From positions 34,788,573 to 34,852,572 of the forward strand of contig NC_088206.1 in assembly GCF_037126465.1 (NCBI RefSeq): a stretch of DNA of 64,000 nucleotides, written 5' to 3'. Source of the DNA: Ornithodoros turicata. Its lineage: Eukaryota > Arthropoda > Arachnida > Ixodida > Argasidae. Positions 23,896 through 35,100 of this stretch are shown here, one piece after another (the first letter of the stretch is position 1; every line of letters starts with the position of its first letter). Position numbers and translations under genes: made by a program. The notes beneath the pieces are model-generated. The model had not been told where the DNA came from and ran no database searches. It saw nothing but the letters and a program-made list of their open reading frames with translations.

Positions 23896-24042
23896 CACTT
23901 TAAAACTGAACTTCACCTCATAGCACGCTCCGAGCAACCCATAATCTCAAATGATATCGTTATCTTCCCTGATTTATCGGTATCATTCGAGATGATGGTT
24001 GGCTAGGAGCGTGCTATGCGGTGAAGTTCTGTTTTAAGAGTG
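23896..24042. mobile_element. 147-bp inverted-repeat element (same ends as the giant palindrome)
   Basis: The two ends are near-perfect inverted repeats of about 37 bp: the left reads ACTTCACCTCATAGCACG, the right GTGCTATGCGGTGAAGT, and the outermost bases are CACTTT / AAGAGTG. The interior holds AATGATATCGTTATCTTCCC-TGATTTA. The same terminal core, and a diverged version of the interior, occur in the palindromic element at 43.4-52.2 kb. It has no coding capacity and is therefore a typical non-autonomous element. Confidence 0.85.
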
Positions 24043-24237
24043 TATGAACCTATCGCGCTGTGATGCTTGCTTGAAAGGAATGCAATCTAGTATACTGTGT
24101 TGTTTTTCTTTTAAAAGGACTTCAGGTATCCATAATAAGAGGCCTTCGTATCAAGAAAGCCATAAGAAAAGGCATATCTTCTTGATATTATTAATATTTC
24201 TCCTAAAGACGAGGGTACGAGTCACACTACATGTTAC

Positions 24238-24530
24238 TGCACTCTCAGAAAAAAGGGTGGAGCAATTAGACCTCTTAGGAGGTAATAGTTGTCGCATATG
24301 TTGTGCCTAAAAGGTTGCAAGGTTCTACCTGCTACCTCACTCTCTGCCACGAATAATAGGGTTACCACTTCTGATTCGGTGAGCGAGGGGGGCGTACACC
24401 TTTTTGTTGTAATTTGGATGGATGATAATTTCGTTTACCACCTTTTAACACCCCTTACCAGACGCTATGTTGACTTAGGAAGTAACTAAGGAAGTTACCA
24501 CCTTCTCACACTTTTTCCTTAGATTGTGGT
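24238..24530 (+). mobile_element. Short-element copy with CACTCT-AGAAAAAAGGGTG end
   Basis: Starts with CACTCTCAGAAAAAAGGGTG and contains repeated ACCTCYTA / GGTAATA-type blocks and GTGTACACC. The start resembles 11,886. The right end is unclear. Confidence 0.4.
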
Positions 24531-25443
24531 TCCCAAATTGTGTGTATGTTGCTCTCGTATTAGCAAAGGTGCGCAAATATTTCTCCTATTTTCTTAAAGA
24601 AGGTATACAACGATCATTACACATGTAGTACGTATTCTCAAGTTATTCACATATTCCATGTTGTTGTGCGTAACTTGTTTCCAGTAACTCGACACTGTAA
24701 CTAGATTACTCGGCTGAGCTATTTTCAGTAACTTTTTGCATAGCTCTTTGCTTTTGAGCGCCAGTAACTTCTTGAGGAGCTCGTTACTTTCCCTTTTTCT
24801 TTTGTTTCGGGGATGGAAGGGGGGGTTAAGTTCGTCAAAGTAACTTGAAGAAGGTTCAAAGTTCCTTTTGTTCGATTCTGGTCTACAAACATCGCAGGCT
24901 GAGTCCTCCCCCCATGGCTTGAGATGAAAGATAGCACGTGCACGGCGCGACAAACTCCCGTTGTGAATGTTACAAATTATCTTTTAGCCGAGCATTAGGA
25001 AGCTCAGGTATTGCGCATCTTAACAATAAGCAGTGTATTGATAATGATAGCGGGCATTGAGCAGCAGGATTAAAACTTGGCACGGTTCTACTATATGTAT
25101 GTATGGGACAACTCGTAGAGAATAAACTTGCTTTGTCCTTTTTTATGTGCCTTGTTACGAGATCTAAATCATCAAATACCTCCCTAAAGAAGCCTATAAA
25201 TGTAGGTTCCTTTTGTCGTAGCAGATATTGATATCATTTTTGTATATCAAGACTATTTTGAATCGCCCATTGTGACAGCAAGGTCTGAATTAACCGTATA
25301 GACAGGTCAAGAGCTGAAAAGTATATATATTGAGTAGAAAATAACTTGAAGGTAACCTCTTACATTTCTAAAGTAGCTTAGGAACTTAACGTCAAATTTC
25401 ATTACGTTTTATTACGTGTAACTGCGTTTGAAATTTAGTTACG
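24531..25443. other. Unassigned stretch
   Basis: A 119-codon minus-strand frame (24,594-24,953) is rich in Lys and Leu with internal GTAACTT-type repeats in the DNA (AGTAACTT occurs repeatedly between 24,660 and 24,850). I do not regard it as a gene. Confidence 0.3.
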
Positions 25444-25494
25444 GGCCGGTTTCACGTCAGTTCAGGCAGGGAGGTCCCATTGGCCTCCTGGGTC

Positions 25495-26908
25495 TTCAGT
25501 ATTTTTTATATTTATAAACTCATCGTATATTATGATCAACATTTTTGCCGAATAGCTAGTAATTATAGGCCGATATCACTAACTAGCATATCTTGCAAGA
25601 TCTTGGAACATATCATATTTAAATATCTCACAGAGCATCTAGACAGCCATGGTTTCTTTTCGCCTAGACAGCACGGGTTTCGCAAATCATTTTCCTATGT
25701 AACACAACTGATTTCGCTAACACATGACTTACACACCTATTTGGATCGCGGATCACAGGCGGACTGCATCTTCCTAGATTTCTCAAAAGCATTTTATAAA
25801 GTACCTCATTCCCTACTTCTTTGCAAATTACGCGCCCTCAATCTTGACCTCCAGGTACTAACATGGTTAGAGTCATTTCTTTCCAATCGCACCCAGTACG
25901 TAATAGCCAATGGGCGTGCATCTTGTCGCCTTCCGGTCACTTCCGGTGTTCCGCAAGGTTCGGTCCTTGGTCCACTTTTATTTTTAATATATGTTAATGA
26001 CCTCCCAAACTCCCTGTCTTCACCTGTCCGTCTCTTCGCTGATGATTGTGTGATATATCGAGAAATTAATAACAGCGCTGATACAGCTATTTGCAGTCCG
26101 ATCTATCGCAAATGTTTGCTTGGTGTAGGCACTGGGGGATGGAACTTAACCTTAACAAGTGTTTCTCGTCAACGCATTAGCTCCACGCGTTCCTACCACA
26201 TTAACAACTTTCAGCTAGAATCAGTCACAGCGTACAAGTACCTAGGTATAGTATTAACAACCGATCTCTCATGGAAATCCCACATTAAATATGTCACAAA
26301 TAACGCAAACCGCACTCTTGGATACATTCGGAGAAATTTTGGAATGTGCCCGGTTCACCTCAAATTAACATTATATAAAACCCTCGTCTGACCGAAATTA
26401 GAATACGCATCATCCGTCTGGGATCCCGATCACTCCACATTAATAGAGGAATTAGAAGCGATCCAAAATCGTGCAGCTCGTTTCATTTTATCAAACTACA
26501 ACCGCACAGCCAGCGTATCCTCGATGAAGACCTCACTGTCATTAGAACCATTATCAGCACGTAGAAAAATGGCAAGGTTATCTCTTTTTCACGCCATTTA
26601 TTTTCATAACCCTACCTTAAAAGAACATGAAGATCCAAAACACAGCGCGAGAAGACACGACGGAAGAAGAGAGGACAGGACAGGCGCTGTCCTGTCCTCT
26701 CAAATCAAATGAAGGTAGGAGTCCTGCATTGTTGTACTAATTCTTTTCTGAGTTCTTTTGTACCACGTACCAGTAATGATTGGAACAGCCTTCCGTCGTC
26801 AGCCTTTTGTGTCAATCCTAATTACTTTCATAAGATCATTGTAAACCATGTGTAACCACTCCCCTCTGTAATGCTATGCCTTGAGGGTATAAATAAATAA
26901 ATAAATAG
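25495..26908 (+). pseudogene. 5'-truncated LINE, RT domain nearly complete, one internal stop
   Basis: The frame up to 26,391 carries RT blocks in order: NYRPISLTSISCKILEHI, QHGFRKSFS, DFSKAFYKVPHS (the expected AFD reads AFY, so the block A catalytic Asp is lost), TSGVPQGSVLGPLLF, LFADDCVIY (catalytic FADD intact) and YKYLGIVLTTDLSWKSHI. A TGA at 26,389-26,391 interrupts, after which the same frame continues with LEYASSVWDP and a basic C-terminal region. The 3' end is at about 26,908 with an (AAAT)n tail. An endonuclease domain is absent. It belongs to the jockey/CR1-type LINEs that lack RNase H. A short foreign palindrome interrupts it at 26,640-26,712. Confidence 0.88.
26665..26706. repeat. 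Short palindrome inside the LINE 3' region
   Basis: AGAGGACAGGACAGG-CGC-TGTCCTGTCCTCT is a near-perfect 31-bp palindrome, preceded by GAAGACACGACGGAAGA. It separates two parts of the LINE C-terminal frame, so it arrived after or with the LINE. Confidence 0.75.
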
Positions 26909-26913
26909 CCTTC

Positions 26914-27724
26914 GCGCAAAAAAAATCGAGAAAATCCGGCCCTGAATTCGGATGCTTCAGTTTTGCCGTGTTTGCACGCGTATACCTCCCGAGTGTTAAG
27001 AGATATTGTTGTGAAATTTTTTGATGCTGCTTTATTATGCCTACAGGCCAGCTGTCAGAGAGCAAATTTTAGCGGGCAGGAACGCTGTGTGCTATAAAAA
27101 TGGCGAACATGCCCTCTCGCGCACTTTTGTCCTAATTTCGACGCCTGATATATCTGGCTATAGATGTCCCTTATCGCAATACTTGGTATCAGCTCACTCA
27201 GCTTTAATGCTCTTTCATCTGATATATCTATCCTGCATATACTTCCTACCGGCATGTGCTGAAATAGGCAAATGTTTAGGCATACTTCGAAATAAATACG
27301 GATTTTGCGCGTGTATTTCTCAAAAAGGTCCCACTTGATTTCGTATATATTTTGCTAGGATATGACCCGATATTAGGCCTTTCATGTAACGCAAAAACTT
27401 CTTCTCCAAAGGCGTATACTGCTGATTAGCGCGTTAAAACGCGGCTCCACTTCGTACGAACGTGTCGGAGGTATCTACAGCCAGAGCAAGAAGCGCCGAA
27501 GTTTGAACAAAACTGCGCGACAGAGGAAGTTCGCCACTTTTTATACGATACAGTGTTGCACCTGTGCGCCTAAATTTGCGCTCGGGGTGCTGGCAGGTAG
27601 GTATACTAAAGCACAAAAAAATTGCACTACGATATCTTTTAAAACTCAGGATGTATACATGTGCAAACACGGCAAAATTGCAACAATCGAATTCAGGGCT
27701 GGATTTCTCGATTTTTTTTGCACG
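26914..27724. mobile_element. 811-bp foldback element (257-bp arms)
   Basis: The arm 26,914-27,171 and the reverse complement of 27,468-27,724 align over their whole length with scattered differences: both start GCAAAAAAAATCGAGAAA, then CCCTGAATTC, TTTTGCCGTGTTTGCAC and ATGGCGAAC/GTGGCGAAC-type blocks. The centre is about 300 bp. It lies directly after the LINE (AAAT)n tail. Opposing frames in each arm are mirror artefacts. Confidence 0.8.
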
Positions 27725-27865
27725 GAAAGTATTCGAATGATTAGTTTTACAAATGTTGATCATCATCTGCGATGAGCGTCTCAATATATATAAAAATCAT
27801 GAAAATGCAGGAGGTCCATGGGACCTCCCTGTCTGAGCTAATGTGGAACCGGCCTACAATTATGT

Positions 27866-27905
27866 TCTGGCTAACCTTTTCAGTGACTTCCATCTTTCAA
27901 CAGTC
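27866..27905 (+). mobile_element. SINE 3'-body fragment
   Basis: GGCTAACCTTTTCAGTGAC-TTCCATCTTTC matches the 3' body of the two SINE copies at 11.3-11.7 kb. The tRNA-like head is missing. Confidence 0.6.
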
Positions 27906-28129
27906 TAACTTAACTGGCAACGAGTTCCAACTTCTATCTCTGTTATATATAACCTGTGTTAAGTGAATATTTGTGAAGTAAATAGTACATATGCGGGACT
28001 GGTGGTTATATACTTTCAATGTAACACTCTTTTCTTTTTTCATTGCTGCTGAAGTGATGCATTAAAGAACCCATGTATCTTGTGACTATGATGCAATAAA
28101 GAGTTTTCTACAATGACATATTGATTTTG

Positions 28130-28566
28130 TTTTTAAAAATCGCGCAAATTAACTCTTGTTTGGGGGGTAGGAGGTACCCGTAAGTGTGCATTGGCTGCAC
28201 CTCGGGAAATCGTTGGGGTACGATACAGGCTGCCGATAACGGACCATTAACATCCCCGTGTTGCAAACCGTATGCCGGACCATGGTCTGGAGCCGACCCG
28301 GTCGGGTCGGTCGCCGCCGGGGCACCGACGTTGGGTCGTCGCGCTGGGCTGCCTGGGCTGGGAGTCCTGGACCGGAAACCGCCGAAACCCAAGTTTCTCT
28401 TTTTCGCCGTTTGTTGGCAGTACTGTCCATGTTCCGGCAATGTTCAAAATATTTATACGTAAAAAATATGCCGAATTGAGAAGTAATGCTTTCTGTGTCT
28501 TATCAAACAATGATGTTGTGCACGACAGTGGGCAAAAATATGGGGGTTATTTTTCACTTTTCGGTC
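28130..28566. mobile_element. Probable TTAA-type element ending at 28,566
   Basis: The right end reads CACTTTTCGGTCCCTTTAA, the inverse of TTAAAGGGACCCAAAAGTG at 19,547. It abuts a LINE frame exactly, as expected for an insertion. The interior is GC-rich with a CCGACCC-GGTC-GGGTCGG hairpin near 28,292-28,309. The left boundary is uncertain. Many overlapping frames here have no recognised content. Confidence 0.4.
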
Positions 28567-28935
28567 CCTTTAATGTGGCTTTTACACCGGCTTTCAAACA
28601 CCTCCTCGGTGTCGGCGCATCCAGCCTCTGTTCCACGTGTGGTATGCGCGGTGACATCCAGTACGATCACGAGTGCGCCCTCATAGAAACTACCGTACTC
28701 TGCAACGCGTCGATCAACGCCAGTTCGACTTGGTCAAAATTATCGGGCCATGGTCGGACCCCTCGCATCAGATGCAAGGTCTACGAGTTGTTGGTGAGTT
28801 CCTCTTCAGCACTCGACTAATGGACGAACTCCAACAGCACACGTTTCCATCATCATCACTCAAGCGCAATGGGGCAGTGTACCGGCAGAACGGCGGTGAA
28901 TGACCCACCATATCATCATCCCATTTATCTATGTG
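28567..28935 (+). pseudogene. LINE C-terminal (post-RNase H) fragment
   Basis: NVAFTPAFKHLLGVGASSL with CSTCGMRGDI is the Cys-rich module after RNase H in I-type LINEs ('RLN.A.TP....G...S..C..CG...D..H'). After a frameshift near 28,690 it continues with FDLVKIIGPWSDPSHQMQ and an end at about 28,903. It is the same family as the element at 30,772-31,818, which reads FNLAKILGPWSNAAHQTQ. The His-x-Cys half of the module is altered, so it is inactive and 5'-truncated. Confidence 0.8.
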
Positions 28936-28968
28936 TGCGTGTAGTCGTCTTGTTCTTTCTTATTACAG

Positions 28969-29265
28969 GATTCAGGCCAAGCACAACCATATCCAGCAGC
29001 AGTATACACTGGAGAAGACCCTCACACAAGCCAAAGCGTCATTGTAACAGCACAGGGATTCATCATTGAGGTACCAGACGTGACCTCTGCAGTTTCCCTG
29101 TATTGGGCATTCAACATTCAGTATGCATTTCCCTTAAAATACGCCTACCATGTTAGTGAGAATGATGGGCGTGTAGCGTACGCCACGAACTTGTATTCCT
29201 GTACTACTGGTAACTGTACTCCATGCACATTAAAGGTCACTGACATACGACGTAGCTACCTATAA
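28969..29265 (+). CDS. Candidate terminal exon, unknown gene
   Basis: A strong acceptor (TTGTTCTTTCTTATTACAG) is followed by 98 open codons beginning DSGQAQPYPAAVYTGEDP, then a hydrophobic, aromatic-rich block including VSLYWAFNIQYAFPLKYAY, and a TAA stop. Frame and splice site agree and there is no ATG requirement. The second half resembles the last exon of uncharacterised arthropod and fish genes with a 'W-x-F-N-x-x-Y-P' motif; I cannot name a function. A possible AATAAA lies at about 29,581. Confidence 0.4.
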   Translation, partial: DSGQAQPYPAAVYTGEDPHTSQSVIVTAQGFIIEVPDVTSAVSLYWAFNIQYAFPLKYAYHVSENDGRVAYATNLYSCTTGNCTPCTLKVTDIRRSYL

Positions 29266-30199
29266 CACTTGACCCTTATCGGTATGCTATGTTCACCAAT
29301 TATTTGATGCAAATGGAGAATTTGTGTGCACCTGTGTAAAGCCTATACTATATTCGATTGTGTTAAGTTTCAAACCACACACGCACACACACATATAAAT
29401 GGCAGTCGAGCATCGCGATGCAGAGTAACAATGCACAACGTACAAAGTCGTATGGCAGAACAAGTCAAAGTGGGGGCGAACAGTAGATCAGGTGTTGCTC
29501 ACGAACTGTATCTGTATCAAACAGCGTGCATCCAATTCAATCTGATTGATAATTATTATGTCAGTTGTTATCATTTTGTATAATAAACATGTTTCTTCTG
29601 GCTTTGGGAAAAGCAGTAGGCATAGAGTCGCTATCGCCACCTGGACTGCAGCATCTTATCGGCTATTATCTGTTAATGGGAATTGTGTCATTTGATTATT
29701 TTGCCCATAGACTTTGCACATATTGCATTGTAACTCCGCACTGCGATGGTCGAAAGGTTTGAAATTTACCATGAGCAAAATGTGCCCTTAGGTTCTACAG
29801 GTGACTGCTAGAATATTTCACCTGTGTCAAGCAATTGGTTAGTATGGCGTGAGGTAAGGGTAAACTTTATAATTAGCTACCTCGTAGTCAACTAACCCGA
29901 AACAACAGCTACTGAAATCACCAGTGTCATACTCCGAATCGATAATTTGCTCACAAGCCATATACATTACATTAAAGAACATTTTTAGTTCTTGTTTCTT
30001 TGCTTCGTAAAAGCTTCCTTCATTCCACCAAATGTACAAATATGTGCAATAAACTGTTTGCAATGAGCATTGCATTCGTTGTGGCCTCTTGTTGTTTGGT
30101 TTCCATGTATCAGAAAACACTCACTTGCATGAAGTACTGTTTCATTTACACAGTGTAGATAAAATTTTGAGGTCTTTAATGAACCACGGTTTCCTGCGG
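29266..30199. other. Unassigned; possible 3' UTR then intergenic
   Basis: An (AC)n-rich patch near 29,383-29,395 and AATAAAC at about 29,581 are the only features. A 93-codon minus-strand frame (29,839-30,120) has no recognised motif. Confidence 0.3.
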
Positions 30200-30490
30200 A
30201 GGGCTGAGGTGTTTACTAACACCCTTCAGTAAAAGGGGTGTACAAGAACACCCTTCACGAAGACGGTTATACTACCACTCCCTCAAGGATGGTGTAGAAG
30301 AACACCATCCAGTAAACACGGGTATACTAGCACTCCCTCAGGGATGGTGTACAGGAACACTCTTCATTCTGAAGTGTTCTGTGACTCTTATAGGGCCTCA
30401 CGTCCGGTACGGGACAATCGACTACCCGCCTAAAATGGTGTCGTGGCGCCTAGCTGTTTCTTTTCCTTTTTTCTTTTTTTAGAGTGTGTG
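30200..30490. repeat. About 56-bp minisatellite inside a short element
   Basis: GGGGTGTACAAGAACACCC, then GGATGGTGTAGAAGAACACC and GGATGGTGTACAGGAACAC recur near 30,233, 30,288 and 30,342 (about 55 bp apart), each followed by TATACTA-CACTCCCTCA. The stretch closes with TTTTTTAGAGTGTG, the inverse of the CACTCTAAGAAAAAA end seen at 11,886. The repeats may therefore be the expanded interior of one short-element copy. Confidence 0.65.
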
Positions 30491-30663
30491 GCGGCTCCTC
30501 TCCGCAGAATAAAAATTTGTGTGTGAGGAAGGTATGGCCTATCCGCAACCTCGTTCGCAGAACATTCAACAGATGATTTTCTTGACGTACTCCATCACTT
30601 TGGATGTGGTTGTTTGATCAAATGAAGTTTGTTGCCGAGCGTTCCAGAAGCTCTGCCACACAC

Positions 30664-31818
30664 ACACACACATACATTGGATGGTGATGGATTGGGCGAT
30701 TCACCACCGCTGAGGCGGTACACTGCCCTATTTCGCGTTGGGAGAGGATGAAGGGATGATGATGGGGACTTTCAAAGAGCCGTCGCCAGGCCGGTGGAGC
30801 ACAAGTACTCCGCCAGAAGACGAAGGCGCTGCGTCTGGTGGGCAGCGTTCGACCACGGACCGAGGATCTTCGCTAGGTTGAACGGCCGCTTGTCAATGCG
30901 TTGCATATAGACTTCCATTAGGGCACGCTCGTGGTGGTAGTGCCCACAAGCCAGGATGACGTGGCTGAGGTCGCCGTGTACTCCACAACTGAGGCAGAGG
31001 GAAGACGAGGTGGAGCCGAGACGGTGTTGAAAGGCTGGTGTAAAGGCAACGTTGAGCCTCATGCGGTGGAAGAGAGCAGTTAAGGGGCGCGGTAGTCGCG
31101 GAGGAAGGACGAGAGAAAGCGTGAGGTCTACATCAGAGTGAAGGGAGTGAGCTATGTCGTGTTCCCACTGAGCCTGCATCTTGGGACCAGTGAGTGTCGA
31201 GAGGAGGTGTCTTCGGTCGCCCGACGACATCATTATCGGGGAAAAAGCTGCGTGCTGATGGGCGCTCAATGCGGCTCTGTCTGCTTGATACCGACATGTC
31301 CGGGGATCCACTACAATACTACAGTGTGCCCTGCAATGGTCGCCTTCTTATAAGCTTGCAGGATGTCAAGGACAACAGGACCGAGGAATCCACGTATCCC
31401 CAAGTTGGCCACACACTGGAGCGCGGGTCTTGAGTCTGTAAAGACGACCCAGGACTGAGGTGGACTGGCTGATATTTTTCGCATAGCAAATAGAATGGCG
31501 TAAAGCTCGGCACACGTGGACGATGTTCTGTGAGAAAGACGGGGACCACAGGAGACTGACTGAGATGGAATGACATATGACGAGGACGATCCACCCCGAG
31601 TAGATGACCGTTGATGCCGTGTAGTTGTCGTTCATCATGCCCAGGGTAAGCTGCTTGGCGACACACGGGGCTGTATCCCTTTTCTTTCCATGCAGGCCAG
31701 GAACAGTTAGGCGGGTGACTGGACTTGACAGAGACCATGGAGGGGCACTGGGAGCCACTGTCTTCACTACGAAACGCGGTACGCTAGGCTCGGGAGGCGG
31801 AACGGGAAGCTCTGCCAT
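30664..31818 (-). pseudogene. RNase H-bearing LINE, 3' part, frameshifted
   Basis: Reading 5' to 3' on the minus strand: a linker (LHGKKRDTAPCVAKQLTLG), an RNase H domain in a second frame with SSTCAELYAILFAM and WVVFTDSRPALQ (the Glu and second Asp of the active site), and, in a third frame, RMRLNVAFTPAFQHRLG with the Cys-rich module CLSCGVHGDLSHVILACGHY. The first RNase H Asp region reads TRGGSS instead of TDGS-type. The C-terminus ends at about 30,772, followed by a 3' UTR and an (AC)n tract at 30,655-30,672. The layout matches I-type LINEs, as in the copy at 40.4 kb. Confidence 0.82.
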
Positions 31819-31844
31819 TTTATATACTACACTGATTTCCTGAG

Positions 31845-32100
31845 TGCTAACCTGATATCTTGCATGGGTATCTCGAAAAGAGTTATGTCTTTTGAAGCTT
31901 CAGCAGCAGCAGCCCGGTCGACAAACTCATTGCCTCGTATGCCTGTATGGCTAGGCACCCAGCTTGGAATAACTGAATATCCCCTCTTCTGTGCCGTACT
32001 GACTAAGGATTGTGCACGCTGTATCAGAAAATTACTTGGTTTGCGTGTGCTACAAATATCATTAACAGGACTTAAAGAATCTGTATATATATATAACTGA
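31845..32100 (-). pseudogene. Second RNase H fragment of a LINE
   Basis: On the minus strand it reads IYTDSLSPVNDICS, then SWVPSHTGIRGNEFVDRAAA. These are the 'TDS..A' and 'WVPSH.GI.GNE.AD..A' blocks of LINE RNase H, with the conserved His and last Asp present. It abuts the previous LINE on one side and the 244-bp satellite on the other, and lacks both termini. Confidence 0.8.
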
Positions 32101-32109
32101 TGACCTGAT

Positions 32110-35100
32110 GCACAGTTCTGTGGGGAGCACTGCAGTGTACACAGCTAATGTATATTGTGTTGACTTTATAGTGTTCCGGCCCTGTTGCATGTTTCACCGA
32201 GCCTGGAAGCCCGTCTTCGTAAATTTGCCACGTCTGATACCATCGCTCGTGTCGCCGTTTACCTGCAGAACGAGTCCTCCTATCTGCTCGATGGAACTAC
32301 ATCTGCGCACCGCTGTCAAGATACCATTTAAAGACTAGACACGCCGCCTCGCTTCACAGTTCTGTGGGGAGCACTGCAGTGTACACAGCGAATGTATATT
32401 GCGTTGACTTTATAGTGTTCCGGCCCTGTTGCATGTTTCACCGAGCCTGCATGGAAGCCCGTCTTCGTAAATTTGCCACGTCTGATACCATCGCTCGTGT
32501 CGCCGTTTACCTGCACAACGAGTCCTCCTATCTGCTCAGTGGAACTACATCTGCGCACCGCTGTCAAGATACCATTTAAAGACTAGACACGCCGCCTCGC
32601 TTCACAGTTCTGTGGGGAGCACTGCAGTGTACACAGCGAATGTATATTGCGTTGACTTTATAGTGTTCCGGCCCTGTTGCATGTTTCACCGAGCCTGCAT
32701 GGAAGCCCGTCTTCGTAAATTTGCCACGTCTGATACCATCGCTCGTGTCGCCGTTTACCTGCACAGCGAGTCCTCCTATCTGCTCAATGGAACTACATCT
32801 GCGCACCGCTGTCAAGATACCATTTAAAGACTAGACACGCCGCCTCGCTTCACAGTTCTGTGGGGAGCACTGCAGTGTACACAGCGAATGTATATTGCGT
32901 TGACTTTATAGTGTTCCGGCCCTGTTGCATGTTTCACCGAGCCTGGAAGCCCGTCTTCGTAAATTTGCCACGTCTGATACCATTGCTCGTGTTGCCGTTT
33001 ACCTGCACAACGAGTCCTCTTATCTGCTTAATGGAACTACATCTGCGCACCGCTGTCAAGATACCATTTAAAGACTAGACACGCCGCCTCGCTTCACAGT
33101 TTTGTGGGGAGCACTGCAGTGTACACAGCTAGTGTATATTCTGTTGACTTTATAGTGTTCCGGCCCTGTTGCATGTTTCACCGAGCCTGGAAGCCCGTCT
33201 TCGTAGATTTGCCACGTCTGATACCATCGCTCGTGTTGCCGTTTACCTGCACAACGAGTCCTCTTATCTGCTCAATGGAACTACATCTGCGCACCGCTGT
33301 CAAGATACCATTTAAAGACTAGACACGCCGCCTCGCTTCACAGTTTTGTGGGGAGCACTGCAGTGTACACAGCTAGTGTATATTGTGTTGACTTTATAGT
33401 GTTCCGGCCCTGTTGCATGTTTCACCGAGCCTGGAAGCCCGTCTTCGTAAATTTGCCACGTCTGATACCATCGCTCGCGTTGCCGTTTACCTGCACAACG
33501 AGTCCTCTTATCTGCTCAATGGAACTACATCTGCGCACCGCTGTCAAGATACCATTTAAAGACTAGACACGCCGCCTCGCTTCACAGTTTTGTGGGGAGC
33601 ACTGCAGTGTACACAGCTAGTGTATATTGTGTTGACTTTATAGTGTTCCGGCCCTGTTGCATGTTTCACCGAGCCTGGAAGCCCGTCTTCGTAAATTTGC
33701 CACGTCTGATACCATCGCTCGTGTTGCCGTTTACCTGCACAAGGAGTCCTCTTATCTGCTCAATGGAACTACATCTGCGCACCGCTGTCAAGATACCATT
33801 TAAAGACTAGACACGCCGCCTCGCTTCACAGTTTTGTGGGGAGCACTGCAGTGTACACAGCTAGTGTATATTCTGTTGACTTTATAGTGTTCCGGCCCTG
33901 TTGCATGTTTCACCGAGCCTGGAAGCCCGTCTTCGTAGATTTGCCACGTCTGATACCATCGCTCGTGTTGCCGTTTACCTGCACAACGAGTCCTCTTATC
34001 TGCTCAATGGAACTACATCTGCGCACCGCTGTCAAGATACCATTTAAAGACTAGACACGCCGCCTCGCTTCACAGTTTTGTGGGGAGCACTGCAGTGTAC
34101 ACAGCTAGTGTATATTGTGTTGACTTTATAGTGTTCCGGCCCTGTTGCATGTTTCACCGAGCCTGGAAGCCCGTCTTCGTAAATTTGCCACGTCTGATAC
34201 CATCGCTCGCGTTGCCGTTTACCTGCACAACGAGTCCTCTTATCTGCTCAATGGAACTACATCTGCGCACCGCTGTCAAGATACCATTTAAAGACTAGAC
34301 ACGCCGCCTCGCTTCACAGTTTTGTGGGGAGCACTGCAGTGTACACAGCTAGTGTATATTGTGTTGACTTTATAGTGTTCCGGCCCTGTTGCATGTTTCA
34401 CCGAGCCTGGAAGCCCGTCTTCGTAAATTTGCCACGTCTGATACCATCGCTGGTGTTGCCGTTTGCCTGCACAACGAGTTCTCTTATCTGCTCAATGGAA
34501 CTACATCTGGGCACCGCTGTCAAGATACCATTTAAAGACTAGACACGCCGCCTCGCTTCACAGTTTTGTGGGGAGCACTGCAGTGTACACAGCTAGTGTA
34601 TATTGTGTTGACTTTATAGTGTTCCGGTTCTGTTGCATGTTTCACCGAGCCTGGAAGCCCGTCTTCGAAGATTTGCCACGTCTGATACCATCGCTCGTGT
34701 TGCCGTTTACCTGCACAACGAGTCCTCTTATCTGCTCAATGGAACTACATCTGCGCACCGCTGTCAAGATACCATTTAAAGACTAGACACGCCGCCTCGC
34801 TTCACAGTTTTGTGGGGAGCACTGCAGTGTACACAGCTAGTGTATATTGTGTTGCCTTTATAGTGTTCCGGCCTTTTGCATGTTTCACCGAGCCTGGAAG
34901 CCCGTCTTCGTAGATTTGCCACGTCTGATACCATCGCTCGTGTTGCCGTTTACCTGGACAACGAGTCCTCTTATCTGCTCAATGGAACTACATCTGCGCA
35001 CCGCTGTCAAGATACCATTTAAAGACTAGACACGCCGCCTCGCTTCACAGTTTTGTGGGGAGCACTGCAGTGTACACAGCTAGTGTATATTGTGTTGACT

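Larger units (their letters stand above)
25444..27854. mobile_element. Inverted-repeat element enclosing a LINE and a foldback element
   Basis: Terminal repeats of about 47 bp: 25,444-25,490 starts GGCCGGTTTCACGTCAG and contains GGGAGGTCCCATTGGCC; the reverse complement of 27,807-27,854 starts GGCCGGTTCCACATTAG and contains GGGAGGTCCCATGGACC. Roughly 85% of positions agree. Everything between is later insertions (LINE, then foldback), so the founding element was probably short. Confidence 0.6.

Noticed and set aside
28108..28510. Overlapping 87-182 codon frames on both strands
   Set aside because: Open because of high GC; they lie within a probable short transposon and do not resemble any family.
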